Assembly (NCBI GenBank): GCA_934565615.1
Contig: CAKTIH010000015.1
Span: 1-25,291 of the forward strand
DNA: 25,291 nucleotides
Source: an uncultured Oscillospiraceae bacterium
GTDB taxonomy: Bacteria > Bacillota > Clostridia > Oscillospirales > Oscillospiraceae
Reading direction: 5' to 3'
Part shown: in pieces, positions 15,664 through 23,002 of the stretch
Position numbering within the stretch: position 1 is the stretch's first letter
How the letters are laid out: every line of letters starts with the position of its first letter
Notes under the pieces: generated by a model
Database searches by the model: none
What the model was told of the DNA's origin: nothing
Seen by the model: only the letters and a program-made list of their open reading frames with translations
Program-made: the position numbers and the translations under genes

Positions 15664-16765
15664 GCTTTGCGACCTCCTCCATGTTATCGAGCGCGGCGAG
15701 GCCCCAGCGGGCGGCCTGCTCTATGCGGCGGCGCTGTTCATCGTCGCGCGCCGCGTCGTATTTTGCCCGGAGCTTCTTAAGAAACAGCCCGCGCAGAGTG
15801 TCGCCCCCCGCGCGCTCCCATACGCTGCGGCGCAGACGCGTCTCGTCGCGCAGCTGAAGCTCGAAGAACAGCTCCTCAAGGTTATAGTGCAGGCGGCTCA
15901 AGTCGGGGCTCGTGTCCGATTCGCCTGTGAGTATGATGCGGTACACGTCCTTCACCGTCTCGTCCGGCAGCGAGGTGTGGATCGCGAGCAGGGGATCGGT
16001 GCCCGTGACGTCGATCTTCAATATCTCGTACCGGCGGCTCGCGATGCATACGGGCTCCAAGCTGCATTCGCCGTCGCCGAGGGTGACGATGCTCACGGTC
16101 TTTTCACCCGTCTCGTCAAAGCCGCGCCCCTCCGGGCAGCCGGGCCATGAGTACCACGTATCCCCGGCCTTTTTAAGGCCGCTTGCTTTGTGGACGTGCC
16201 CGAGCGCGGCATAGTCCATGCCGCTGGCTCTGAGCTCGTCCTCGCTTATGGGGTCGTAGACCGAGTCCTTGACGCCCACGTCGCCGTGGATGCACAGGAT
16301 GTTCAGTAGTCCGTCCTCGTGCTCGGCGTGAAAGCCGCGCAGCATCGCGCCGCTGCGCTTGTCAGTGAAAGCCGCGCCGAACACGCGCACGCCGAGCTCC
16401 GGCAGCGTGACGGCTTCAATATCCCCGGAGGTGAACACGTGTACGTTCTCCGGGAGCTTGAGGCGCGCGTAGACGGATTTCGGCAAATAGAAATCGTGGT
16501 TGCCGGGGGAGATGAATACCGGCGCTGCGATCTGGCTCAGCGAGCGGCAAAGCTCCTCGCCGGTTTCGTAGTATGTATTTTCGCTGTCGAGCAGGTCGCC
16601 CGCGAGCAGCACCAGCTGCACGCCCTCACGGCGCGTAAGCTCGGCGATCCGCGAAAGCAGCGCGCGCTGCTCTCCGCGGCGTATAGCGGCCTTGCCTGCC
16701 GGGAGCCCCTCAAACGGGGAGTCCAGATGCAGGTCGGCGGCATGGAGGATCTTTATCTTGCTCAT
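15650..16765 (-). CDS. YhaO/SbcD-like metallophosphoesterase (DNA nuclease)
   Basis: This 371-residue calcineurin-like phosphoesterase has ILHAADLHLDSP at the N-terminus (Asp11, His13), VLLAGDLLDSE, SPGNHDFYL, CIHGDVG and ALGHVHK, which together provide the Mre11/SbcD two-metal site. It then has a C-terminal capping region of the YhaO type. With the overlapping YhaN-like ATPase it should form an Mre11-Rad50-like nuclease complex. The start at 16765 was chosen because its ATG overlaps the YmdB stop as ATGA; an in-frame ATG 30 bases further upstream would lie inside ymdB. Tight overlaps on both sides indicate one co-translated operon. Confidence 0.88.
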   Translation of the reverse strand: MSKIKILHAADLHLDSPFEGLPAGKAAIRRGEQRALLSRIAELTRREGVQLVLLAGDLLDSENTYYETGEELCRSLSQIAAPVFISPGNHDFYLPKSVYARLKLPENVHVFTSGDIEAVTLPELGVRVFGAAFTDKRSGAMLRGFHAEHEDGLLNILCIHGDVGVKDSVYDPISEDELRASGMDYAALGHVHKASGLKKAGDTWYSWPGCPEGRGFDETGEKTVSIVTLGDGECSLEPVCIASRRYEILKIDVTGTDPLLAIHTSLPDETVKDVYRIILTGESDTSPDLSRLHYNLEELFFELQLRDETRLRRSVWERAGGDTLRGLFLKKLRAKYDAARDDEQRRRIEQAARWGLAALDNMEEVAKHEDQ

Positions 16766-17535
16766 GTCAGTCTTATCCCTTCGGAGCTCAGGCACCTGCC
16801 CGTCTCCTGGTCTATCTCGAATATGCAGCCTTCAAGCTTCGTCGGCCCCTTCGCGGCCTCGTAGCGCCGCGGCGGGTCGCCCATAAATTTGCCAATGCTC
16901 TGCTCCGGGTCGATGCCGAGCACGGAGTGTACCGCGCCCGTCATGCCGAGGTCGGTGATATATCCCGTGCCCTTCGGCAGCACGCAGGCATCCGAGGTCT
17001 GCACATGGGTGTGCGTACCCCAGACCGCGGAGGCGCGGCCGTCGAGCATATAGCCCATCGCACGCTTCTCACTCGTGCCCTCGGCGTGGAAGTCCACAAG
17101 GATGATCTTCTCCTTTATCTCGGCCATGTACCCGTCGGCAATGACAAAGGGGTTGTCAGTGTTGCTGTCAAGCGTGAAGCGCCCCATCAGGTTCAGCACG
17201 CAGACATCGCCGAAGGGCGTGGAGTATACGTTGATGCCGCGCCCCGGGCACTGCGGGCCGAAGTTTGCCGGGCGGAGAATTTTGCGCCGCTCGTCAAGAT
17301 AGGGCTGAAGCTCCGTGCGCGTCCATGTGTGGTTGCCGAGCGTGATGACGTCCGCACCGGCGCGGAGGATCGCGTCGGCCTGCCGCGGCGTGATGCCTAC
17401 GACATTTGCGTTTTCACCGTTAACGACGGCAAAGGCGATGTTTTGTTCCTTTTTGTATTCTTTTAGGCGCTTCTCCAAAAAATCCAGACCCGGCTGGCCG
17501 CACACGTCGCCGACCGCCAGTATTCTTACGCTCAT
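16762..17535 (-). CDS. ymdB: YmdB-family metallophosphoesterase (2',3'-cyclic nucleotide phosphodiesterase)
   Basis: The 257-residue protein has the YmdB pattern: ILAVGDVCGQPG (Asp10), VVNGENANVVGIT (Glu41, Asn42), TLGNHTWTR (Asn68, His69), VDFHAEGTSEKRAMGY and WGTHTHVQTSD. In Bacillus subtilis YmdB hydrolyses 2',3'-cyclic nucleotides and affects biofilm and motility decisions. Length and motifs are typical. It heads the minus operon YmdB, YhaO-like, YhaN-like, PatB-like. GGAGGGATAT precedes the start at 17535, and a promoter lies at 17577-17606. The link between YmdB and the nuclease pair may only be cotranscription. Confidence 0.93.
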   Translation of the reverse strand: MSVRILAVGDVCGQPGLDFLEKRLKEYKKEQNIAFAVVNGENANVVGITPRQADAILRAGADVITLGNHTWTRTELQPYLDERRKILRPANFGPQCPGRGINVYSTPFGDVCVLNLMGRFTLDSNTDNPFVIADGYMAEIKEKIILVDFHAEGTSEKRAMGYMLDGRASAVWGTHTHVQTSDACVLPKGTGYITDLGMTGAVHSVLGIDPEQSIGKFMGDPPRRYEAAKGPTKLEGCIFEIDQETGRCLSSEGIRLT

Positions 17536-17576
17536 ATATATCCCTCCGATTTGACTGAGAGTTGTTTCATGCTTTT

Positions 17577-17606
17577 ATTCTACCACAATTTGCCTCGATG
17601 TATCAA
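17577..17606 (-). promoter_or_regulatory. Promoter of the ymdB operon
   Basis: On the minus strand TTGATA (17601-17606) and TAGAAT (17577-17582) are separated by 18 bases. It is placed about 40 bases before the ymdB start. Confidence 0.7.
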
Positions 17607-17654
17607 CGCATTTTGCGCACATAATATAGATACCTGATTATGGAGGTGTAAAAA

Positions 17655-17822
17655 ATGAATAAAAGAAATTTCTATGTCGGTATGGGTATGGGGCTGATCG
17701 TCGGCAGCGCGGCCATGATCGCGATGCGTCCCAAGAAGCACCCCATGAAGAGCGCGGTCGGCCGCACACTCAAGGCCGTCGGCGATATTGCCGATTCCGT
17801 CTGCGATTCTATGGGCTGGTAA
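17655..17822 (+). CDS. Small membrane protein, 55 residues, unknown function
   Basis: This short gene is preceded by TGGAGGTG with good spacing. The product begins MNKRNFYVG and has one glycine-rich hydrophobic segment, about residues 7-24 (GMGMGLIVGSAAMIAM). A basic stretch RPKKHP and an amphipathic C-terminal part (VGRTLKAVGDIADSVCDSMGW) follow. Positive residues on both sides make topology uncertain. It is transcribed divergently from ymdB and upstream of tRNA-Arg. Similar small GXXXG-rich proteins of 50-60 residues are common in Clostridia, but I know of no assigned function. Reading frame and ribosome site are convincing; function is open. Confidence 0.75.
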   Translation: MNKRNFYVGMGMGLIVGSAAMIAMRPKKHPMKSAVGRTLKAVGDIADSVCDSMGW

Positions 17823-17885
17823 GAGCGCGCAGCCGAACGCAGCCAGGCAAAATTTTTCCAATAAAAATAAAATTGAAAAAAGGTC

Positions 17886-17914
17886 TTGCATTATTCTTCC
17901 GACTGTGCTAATAT
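17886..17914 (+). promoter_or_regulatory. Promoter of tRNA-Arg
   Basis: TTGCAT (17886-17891) and TAATAT (17909-17914) with a 17-base spacer, about 28 bases before the mature tRNA. CTCTCA-GTTG-AGAG just downstream of the -10 forms a small leader hairpin. Confidence 0.75.
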
Positions 17915-17942
17915 AAACAAGCTCTCAGTTGAGAGCTTACAT

Positions 17943-18019
17943 GCGCCGTTAGCTCAGCTGGATAGAGCGTCTGGCTACGGACCAGAAGGTCAGGGGTTCG
18001 AATCCCTTACGGCGTGCCA
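17943..18019 (+). tRNA. tRNA-Arg, anticodon ACG, CCA encoded
   Basis: Acceptor GCGCCGT pairs with ACGGCGT (first pair a G-U wobble). The D arm has TTAGCTCAGCTGGATAGAGC. The anticodon stem TCTGG/CCAGA encloses the loop CTACGGA with anticodon ACG. The T arm has GGTTCGAATCC. CCA is genomic. The ACG anticodon reads CGN codons after deamination to inosine. Its 3' end is the boundary of the integrated element, and the integrase gene faces it from the other side. Confidence 0.95.
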
Positions 18020-18023
18020 CGAA

Positions 18024-18054
18024 AAAGCCTGTAATCTCAATGGTTACAGGCTTT
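18024..18054 (+). terminator. Terminator of tRNA-Arg
   Basis: AAAGCCTGTAA (18024-18034) pairs perfectly with TTACAGGCTTT (18044-18054). It is followed by CGGCTTTTTAT, a modest U-tract. It lies five bases after the tRNA CCA, so it probably belongs to the integrated element and replaces the original host terminator. Confidence 0.75.
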
Positions 18055-18091
18055 CGGCTTTTTATAGCCATTCCTCAAAAATCACGATTTG

Positions 18092-18109
18092 GCGCACATT
18101 TAGCGCACA
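18092..18109. repeat. Two GCGCACA direct repeats beside the attachment site
   Basis: GCGCACA occurs at 18092-18098 and 18103-18109, exactly 11 bp apart, one helical turn, between the tRNA and the integrase gene. This is where arm-type integrase or excisionase sites are expected. Their role is inferred from position only. Confidence 0.45.
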
Positions 18110-18115
18110 AGCCCG

Positions 18116-18156
18116 AAAAAACGGCTGTACTCCGGAAAAGGAGCGCAGCCGTTTTT
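18116..18156. terminator. Bidirectional terminator of the integrase gene
   Basis: AAAAACGGCTG (18116-18126) pairs with CAGCCGTTTTT (18146-18156), with CTCC/GGAG inside. Both strands end in a T-run, so it can terminate the minus-strand integrase transcript and readthrough from the tRNA side. Confidence 0.8.
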
Positions 18157-18195
18157 GCTTTTCTGCCGATTCTGTATGCTGAAGGCCGCCCGCTC

Positions 18196-19581
18196 TTATG
18201 CCTGTCGGCGGAGGAGTGAGTTTGCTATGCACTCGCTCGCGTCGGCGTCGGCCTCGGCGATAAGGTGAGAGTATATGTCGAGCGTGGTAGATGTGCGGGA
18301 GTGGCCGAGCCTCCGGGAGACGGTAACGATGTCCTGCCCGTTATTGATAAGCACGGAGGCCACTGTGTGCCTGAAAGCGTGCGGGTTGATGTGCGGCAGC
18401 CCACGGCGGGCGGAGAAATCGGAGACCCAAGCGGAGATCGTGTCCGGGTTCATGGGCTTGCCGTCGTTCTGGACAAACAGGTAATCAGTCCCCGCCCATT
18501 GGTCGCCGTTCTTGAAGCGCAGCTCGATCCACCATTGCCGGTAGCTCTTCAGCAGAGCCATAGTCTCGGCGGGCAGCTTCAGATAGCGCACGTCTCGTGT
18601 TTTGGTGGCGTTTTCCTGTATGCCGGTCTGAGGGGTGTATATCAGCGTCGAGTCTACGGTGATCTTGCTGTTTTTGAAATCGACCTTTGCCCACTTGAGT
18701 GCGGCTATTTCCCCGCGGCGGCAGCCGGTGACAATGAGGAGATTCACAAGCGTGCGCCATTTGATAGGCTCTTCGTCCAGCGCGTCGAGTATGCGCGGCA
18801 GCTCCTCAGGCTGGAAATAATTTACCTCCCGGCGTTCGGGCTTCGGCGGCGTTGCCTTTGCGGCCGCATTGTATGATACAAGCATTTCCCGCTCTGCCTG
18901 AGCAAGTATAGCGTGTATGCAGCGGTGATACTCCAGTATTGTTTTGCCTGAGAGCGGGCGCGTGTCCTGCTCCATTACGAAATACTTCGCGAGCGGGAGC
19001 TTCAGGCCGGTGCAGAGCTTTTCCGCCGACTCCTTTGATACCCTGCGTCCGAGACAAACGGCGTCCACGGTTGCCGGGGATATGCCCGCGGCCTCTGCAG
19101 CGTCCTTGTGGGTCATTCCGCGCTCTTTCAGTACGGCGGCCATATCTCCGGTCAACCGGGCTTTCGTGCCCGCTCTGCGCACGCCCTCGGCGGCCAGAGA
19201 CTTATAAAAGCGGTTTAGGTGCAGCGGGCGGATGTCCGCAAGCTTCATGTGTCCGATCGCCGGGTTTATGCGGCGCAGCAGCTCCCGGTATGAAAGCACT
19301 GTGCGCGTCTTGCACCCGCTCCGCTCTTTCAGGTCAAGCACATACTCGGCATATTCTGCGAAGCTCTGCCGGTCGTCTGCCTGGTACCCTTGGGAAATCT
19401 CCCGCTCAAAGTCCATAGCTGCACACCGCACGGCTTTCTCCATTTGCCTTTCTGTCATTCCGGGAGCGGGAGTCCATGTCCGGTAATGGCGTATCTGCTT
19501 TCCGTCCAGATCGCGGCCTTTGGTGACTGTGATCTTGTAGGCCGTGCCGGTCTTGCCGTCAATCCTCTTTATGTTCGCCAT
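18196..19581 (-). CDS. Tyrosine recombinase (integrase) with an embedded helix-turn-helix
   Basis: The 461-residue protein has an N-terminal AP2/arm-type region (about 1-60), a SAM-like core-binding region (about 75-145, FAEYAEYVLDLKERSG, IGHMKLADIRPLHLNRFYKSLA) and a C-terminal catalytic domain with GCRRGEIAALKW (first Arg), HAFRHTVAS (H-x-x-R), LGHSRTSTTLDIYSH (His and nucleophile Tyr). About 50 residues inserted in the core-binding region (MAAVLKERGMTHKDAAEAAG through VSKESAEKLCTGL) read as an XRE-type helix-turn-helix. The start at 19581 has AGGAGAT upstream. The gene's 5' end overlaps the repressor's 3' end, so the two are co-expressed. It catalyses insertion and excision at tRNA-Arg. 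Confidence 0.93.
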   Translation of the reverse strand: MANIKRIDGKTGTAYKITVTKGRDLDGKQIRHYRTWTPAPGMTERQMEKAVRCAAMDFEREISQGYQADDRQSFAEYAEYVLDLKERSGCKTRTVLSYRELLRRINPAIGHMKLADIRPLHLNRFYKSLAAEGVRRAGTKARLTGDMAAVLKERGMTHKDAAEAAGISPATVDAVCLGRRVSKESAEKLCTGLKLPLAKYFVMEQDTRPLSGKTILEYHRCIHAILAQAEREMLVSYNAAAKATPPKPERREVNYFQPEELPRILDALDEEPIKWRTLVNLLIVTGCRRGEIAALKWAKVDFKNSKITVDSTLIYTPQTGIQENATKTRDVRYLKLPAETMALLKSYRQWWIELRFKNGDQWAGTDYLFVQNDGKPMNPDTISAWVSDFSARRGLPHINPHAFRHTVASVLINNGQDIVTVSRRLGHSRTSTTLDIYSHLIAEADADASECIANSLLRRQA

Positions 19582-20263
19582 CGGGTGTATCTCCTGTGTT
19601 AATGGGCACTGGGTCAGAGACGCTGATAAAAATTTCATCTATGAGTTCTGTAGCCTCATATAAAGCGTTTCTTGATGAATATAACTCGTTTACATCAAAT
19701 GTGAGGGCGTCTGATAAACGATACAAAGCAACTTCTAAGCGCTCTCTGGCGGTTATAACGGGATCTGCGAATTTCATTGCGTTGCATTTGAGTTGCTCGA
19801 TAGTTGGGAAGTTTGCTTTCAAATCCTCACAGAGTTTATCTAAAGCGATGGTTTCTTCACGGACTCTGCATAAATAGTAATTCAAATAATCATCACTTTC
19901 GATTAAGTCACTCAGCGCACAGTAATGATGAACAGATGTAAACGCATCTCGCAAAACAAGGATAGCATCTTCTGAAAGCCCAGTATAATTACACACCATC
20001 TGCATATTTGCCTCAGAACTCTTTACATCGCTGAGCCCCAATAGATAATCTGCGGAAACCTCAAAATAATTAGCAATGAATTTTAGAGCCTCCCAATCGG
20101 GGGAGGAAGAACCATCTGCATAATAGCCGATAGCCTGTCGAGTCTTACCCATGGCTTCGGCAAGCTCTTTTTGTGATTTACCATTTTCGGCCAAAAGCTC
20201 GCGTAATCGTTTCGGGAAATCTGCATTATAGTTTTCAGGTAATGTTTCGCGCTTGCGTGGCAT
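19559..20263 (-). CDS. CI-like repressor (XRE helix-turn-helix)
   Basis: The 234-residue protein has an XRE DNA-binding domain at about residues 16-76 (LRELLAENGKSQKELAEAMGKTRQAIGYY, then FEVSADYLLGLSD). The helical C-terminal part resembles no peptidase that I recognise; the Ser-Lys motif of LexA/CI autocleavage was not seen. It probably represses the divergent early promoter and its own. The gene is clearly more AT-rich than its surroundings and lacks the GAGCGGG motif, hinting at a separate origin for the switch module. GGAG precedes the start at 20263. Its 3' end overlaps the integrase start by 23 bases, so integrase depends on repressor-gene transcription. Confidence 0.88.
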   Translation of the reverse strand: MPRKRETLPENYNADFPKRLRELLAENGKSQKELAEAMGKTRQAIGYYADGSSSPDWEALKFIANYFEVSADYLLGLSDVKSSEANMQMVCNYTGLSEDAILVLRDAFTSVHHYCALSDLIESDDYLNYYLCRVREETIALDKLCEDLKANFPTIEQLKCNAMKFADPVITARERLEVALYRLSDALTFDVNELYSSRNALYEATELIDEIFISVSDPVPINTGDTPDGEHKED

Positions 20264-20323
20264 ATCAATTCACTCCGTTTTAGCAAGAGTCTGTTGCTCT
20301 TTTGAAATTTTGGCAAAAAATCA

Positions 20324-20352
20324 TTGCACATTGCTGTTGCGGCATATATACT
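20324..20352 (+). promoter_or_regulatory. Early promoter of the Cro-like gene and replication genes
   Basis: TTGCAC (20324-20329) and TATACT (20347-20352) with a 17-base spacer. TTGC/GCAA half-sites recur at about 20283, 20294, 20325, 20331, 20337, 20362 and 20374, including AATTG-N6-CAATT at 20371-20386; these are candidate operators. Confidence 0.78.
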
Positions 20353-20378
20353 ATAACACGAGCAAGAAATAATTGCAA
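20350..20378 (-). promoter_or_regulatory. Promoter of repressor and integrase
   Basis: On the minus strand TTGCAA (20373-20378) and TATAGT (20350-20355) with a 17-base spacer. Its -10 overlaps the -10 of the opposing promoter, so polymerases cannot occupy both. Confidence 0.78.
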
Positions 20379-20400
20379 CAACAATTTGGAGGTAAACAAA

Positions 20401-20598
20401 ATGAACAATGGCGAAATAAAAAAGTATGCAGCGGAGAAAAAGGTTCGTATCTGGCAAATTGCCGATAAGTTGGGAATCGCAGACTATAGCTTGTCGCGGA
20501 AATTGAGACATGAGCTTCCGGACGAAGAGAAAGTGCGCATTATAAACCTTATCGATGAAATCTCCGCCGAGGGGGGTGTCTTGATATGCCGCGCATGA
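20401..20598 (+). CDS. Small Cro-like DNA-binding protein
   Basis: The 65-residue protein is basic, with a helix-turn-helix-like pattern (VRIWQIADKLGIADYSLSRKLRHEL, about residues 15-39) in which the second helix would be the recognition helix. A strong TGGAGGT site precedes the start. It is the first gene rightward from the switch, the position of Cro in lambdoid phages, and probably counteracts the repressor. The last 13 bases overlap the excisionase-like gene. Distinguishing Cro from an activator such as CII is not possible from sequence alone. Confidence 0.8.
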   Translation: MNNGEIKKYAAEKKVRIWQIADKLGIADYSLSRKLRHELPDEEKVRIINLIDEISAEGGVLICRA

Positions 20599-20813
20599 GG
20601 ACATTAGACCAAGCACACGCGTGGATCATGGAGCGGGACCCTGAAACGGCGCTCACAAAGACCGCACTGCGGCGTCTGGTGACGACAGGGCAGCTCCCCG
20701 CGGTGCGTGTCGGCGGTAAGTACCTCGTTAATCTTGAAGTGCTGGAAAGCTTCCTGAACGGCTCAAATATCGTGCCGTTTCCAGCGCTGGAACATCAGGA
20801 GGCAATGCAATGA
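20586..20813 (+). CDS. Excisionase-like helix-turn-helix protein
   Basis: The 75-residue protein has the excisionase/MerR-like pattern: LTKTALRRLVTTGQLPAVRVGGKYLVNLEVLESFLNG, i.e. helix-turn-helix followed by the beta wing VGGKYLV and a final helix. Such proteins bend DNA at attachment sites to direct the integrase to excision, or act as small regulators. It begins inside the Cro-like gene and ends by overlapping the next start (ATGA). Assignment as Xis is by family resemblance and context. Confidence 0.78.
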   Translation: MPRMRTLDQAHAWIMERDPETALTKTALRRLVTTGQLPAVRVGGKYLVNLEVLESFLNGSNIVPFPALEHQEAMQ

Positions 20814-21244
20814 GCCTCGACAAAGAAAAAGCCCGCTCAGGTGCGGCAACACCGGAGCGGGACAGAGAAACGCGAAACCCCTTTGAAGAAATCGCAATTC
20901 CCGCTGATCAGTATATCACAAGCTCAATGTCAGAGCAAGGGGAGCTTCGGGATTATATCCCGCTCGGCCCCGACAGTCCCGTCACCGGGGCGGTTCTGGC
21001 AAAAATGCTCGATTCTACGCCGCGGGAAATCGCGAAGAGAATCCAGAAGCTGCGCTGCGCAGGTGTCCCGATCTGCGCGTCGACCGGAGAAACACCGGGC
21101 TATTACATTGCCGAGGACGCAAACCAGCTTGAAGAGTATCTGCGTTCACTCAAAGGCCGCTTGCATGAGATCACGGCCACGGCAACGGCGCTGGGGAATG
21201 TGCTGGACGAAATGACCGGCCAACAGCGCATAGACAGCTTCTGA
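20810..21244 (+). CDS. Winged-helix-like early protein, unknown function
   Basis: The 144-residue product has a charged N-terminus (1-50) and a winged-helix-like middle: PVTGAVLAKMLDSTPREIAKRIQKLRCAGVPICAS followed by TPGYYIAEDANQLEEYL, the pattern of DeoR or BirA-type wHTH where GYY marks the wing. A helical tail of about 25 residues follows. Wing-helix proteins of this form are common in phage and plasmid replication modules upstream of Rep. It is coupled to the excisionase-like gene by ATGA. A role in regulating rep or binding the origin is plausible but unproven. Confidence 0.72.
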   Translation: MSLDKEKARSGAATPERDRETRNPFEEIAIPADQYITSSMSEQGELRDYIPLGPDSPVTGAVLAKMLDSTPREIAKRIQKLRCAGVPICASTGETPGYYIAEDANQLEEYLRSLKGRLHEITATATALGNVLDEMTGQQRIDSF

Positions 21245-21249
21245 TTTGA

Positions 21250-21285
21250 AAATCCTGCTCCCTTGATCACGGGGGAGCGGGATTT
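21250..21285. other. Hairpin upstream of rep, candidate origin or attenuator
   Basis: A 13-bp stem (21250-21262 with 21273-21285, one G-U) with a 10-base loop starts six bases after the previous stop and contains GAGCGGG. There is no U-run. Rolling-circle replicons often have their double-strand origin as a hairpin near rep, so this is one candidate; an mRNA structure is the alternative. Confidence 0.4.
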
Positions 21286-21361
21286 CGCCTTGGCGCGGCG
21301 GCGCTTCTTCCAATCTCGATAACGGCACGGTTTAGGACGAAACCAGAAAAGGAGCGGGAGC

Positions 21362-22228
21362 ATGAGCAGTACGGCGGTGATATGGCTGACCCGAAAATAT
21401 ATCTGCAAAAACGGAATAGTCGAGAAAACCAAATTCCCCGCCCGCGTTCCGGCAGGAACAACGAAGAGGGAGCGCAAGAAAGAGATCGCCCGTGCCTCCC
21501 GCGCAGCTGACAACGCAGAGCGGGAGCTCGCCCGGTGGCTGAACAATAATTTCTCCGCTGATGAAGATGTGCATTTACTCCTCACCTATTCAGAGCGGGG
21601 GTATGAGCGCTTGCAAGCGAGAGCTGCGCAGCTCATGGCCGACGGTATCCGGAGTGAGGCAGACGCGCTTTTCATGGCCGCACAGAAAGAGCTTGAAAAC
21701 TTCGTCCGCCGCGTTCGGTACGACGTCGGTACTGTTGAGCTCCGCTATATCGGGATCACGTCCGACATGGACGGTGACACGGGAAAGCCGGTGCGGCTGC
21801 ATCATCATGTGATCATCAACCGCGCTGCACTCAAGGCTTGTATGGCAAAGTGGGCACGGATGGGCTTTTTCATGGAAGAAGAGCTGTACCATGTCAACGG
21901 CGATTTCACGGCGCTTGCGCAATACCTTATCCGGCAGGTGCGTTATATCCCGAATGCCAAGAGATACACGCTCTCGCGCAATCTGACGCCTCCTGCTGTA
22001 TCTGCGCCGGTGGAGATCGTCAGATATACCGAGTCCGAAATGCGCGTCCCCCGCGGCTGCACGCTGCTTTACAGAGCGCCTTATACGCGGGGCGCGTCTC
22101 AGTATGTGCGATATTTTGACCCCAGCTCAAAGGCCGACAGCAGCCATACATACCCGCTTGGAGCGGAAGATACCATGCCGCTCCGCGGCAGACAGACACG
22201 ATCAGAGAGGCCACAGACGGCCACATAA
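21362..22228 (+). CDS. HUH rolling-circle replication initiator-like protein
   Basis: The 288-residue protein shows the three Rep motifs. Motif 1 is HLLLTYS (71-77), motif 2 is the metal-binding VRLHHHVIINRA (His147 and His149), and motif 3 is FTALAQYLIRQVRYIPNAK with the likely nicking Tyr188. TLSRNL after motif 3 recalls a group of clostridial Rep-like proteins ending in a SRNL-type sequence. Such enzymes nick one strand at an origin and stay covalently attached through Tyr to start rolling-circle replication. The start has AAGGAG from AAGGAGCGGGAGC. It suggests the excised circle can replicate. The C-terminal third is basic and unrecognised. Confidence 0.82.
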   Translation: MSSTAVIWLTRKYICKNGIVEKTKFPARVPAGTTKRERKKEIARASRAADNAERELARWLNNNFSADEDVHLLLTYSERGYERLQARAAQLMADGIRSEADALFMAAQKELENFVRRVRYDVGTVELRYIGITSDMDGDTGKPVRLHHHVIINRAALKACMAKWARMGFFMEEELYHVNGDFTALAQYLIRQVRYIPNAKRYTLSRNLTPPAVSAPVEIVRYTESEMRVPRGCTLLYRAPYTRGASQYVRYFDPSSKADSSHTYPLGAEDTMPLRGRQTRSERPQTAT

Positions 22229-22248
22229 CAAGATTTTGGAGGTTAATC

Positions 22249-22461
22249 ATGGAAGTCAATATCAGAAAGTTCACGCTCTCAGCATCGGATTTTTACCAGA
22301 TGGCAAAGGGAATCATAAACTGCGGTGAAGATTATGTGGATATCATTTTCAATCCGGGTGAGGACGGGCTTCCGAGCGAAGTTTCCTTTACCAGCCGCCG
22401 TGCGGTATACGGCAAACCGGAAGAGACGCTGAAAATATTCAGCTTCGAGTCAACGGTATAA
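22249..22461 (+). CDS. Small protein, 70 residues, unknown function
   Basis: The reading frame starts 20 bases after rep behind a strong TTGGAGG site. The product begins MEVNIRKFTLSASDFYQMAKGI and contains DYVDIIFNPGEDGLPSEVSF, mixed alpha/beta in character, acidic, with no membrane segment, no cysteine cluster and no motif I recognise. Position after rep and the ribosome site support expression. A role in replication control or DNA modification inhibition would be speculation. Confidence 0.65.
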   Translation: MEVNIRKFTLSASDFYQMAKGIINCGEDYVDIIFNPGEDGLPSEVSFTSRRAVYGKPEETLKIFSFESTV

Positions 22462-22528
22462 GGCCGGGGTATGCGCCCTCTGCTATGATGTCTGCCCGGA
22501 GCGGGACATTGAAGCAGGAGGTTATTCT

Positions 22529-22873
22529 ATGAGCAAACCGAGGTATGATTGGTGGGGCTATATAAAGCTGATCCTTTACCGCTATCCGAATTGTCAGCGC
22601 GTGTCAGAGCGCCGCGCGGTTGAAGAGGCCATACAGGCCACAAAGGGAAAGCGCGATGCAAAACAGCGCCTGGAGCTTATACGGCTGGTGTATTGGGCAA
22701 ACACGCGGTATAACCTCCCCGGCGCGGCGCTGAAGCTGTCCGGAGTCAGCGAGGCAATGGCCAAACGGTGGCACGGAGATTTTATCCGTGAAATCGCATA
22801 CAGTTTGAAGCTGGTCGAGCGGGAAAAGCCCAGTGTTTTGAACGGTTTCGAGCGTTGCAAAGAGGCAAGATAA
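22529..22873 (+). CDS. Sigma-70 region 4-like / ArpU-type phage regulator
   Basis: The 114-residue protein starts with RYDWWGYIKLILYRYP, a tryptophan-rich pattern found in small phage proteins of Firmicutes. It then has ERRAVEEAIQATKG, LELIRLVYWANTRYNLPGAALKLSGVSEAMAKRWHGDFIREIA. The second part reads as a helix-turn-helix similar to sigma region 4 or ArpU/RinA late activators. Late activators turn on packaging or structural operons, suggesting a phage or satellite relationship, yet no such operon follows in the window. AGGAGG precedes the start. Assignment is by pattern memory. Confidence 0.62.
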   Translation: MSKPRYDWWGYIKLILYRYPNCQRVSERRAVEEAIQATKGKRDAKQRLELIRLVYWANTRYNLPGAALKLSGVSEAMAKRWHGDFIREIAYSLKLVEREKPSVLNGFERCKEAR

Positions 22874-22910
22874 ATCCGGAGAAATCGGAGTCCCTAAAAA
22901 GGAAAAAATC

Positions 22911-22932
22911 AGAGCGGGAATTGACCCGCTCT
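22911..22932. other. Hairpin built from two heptamers, after the ArpU-like gene
   Basis: AGAGCGGG (22911-22918) pairs with CCCGCTCT (22925-22932), loop of six bases. It contains two inverted copies of the element's repeated heptamer and lies 38 bases after the stop. There is no U-run, so termination is doubtful. Confidence 0.45.
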
Positions 22933-23002
22933 GGAGACTATATTTCACGCTTGCGCAATCAGCGGCAGAAGAGGGCAGCTTCAGGCACACGGCACCAAGA
23001 GT

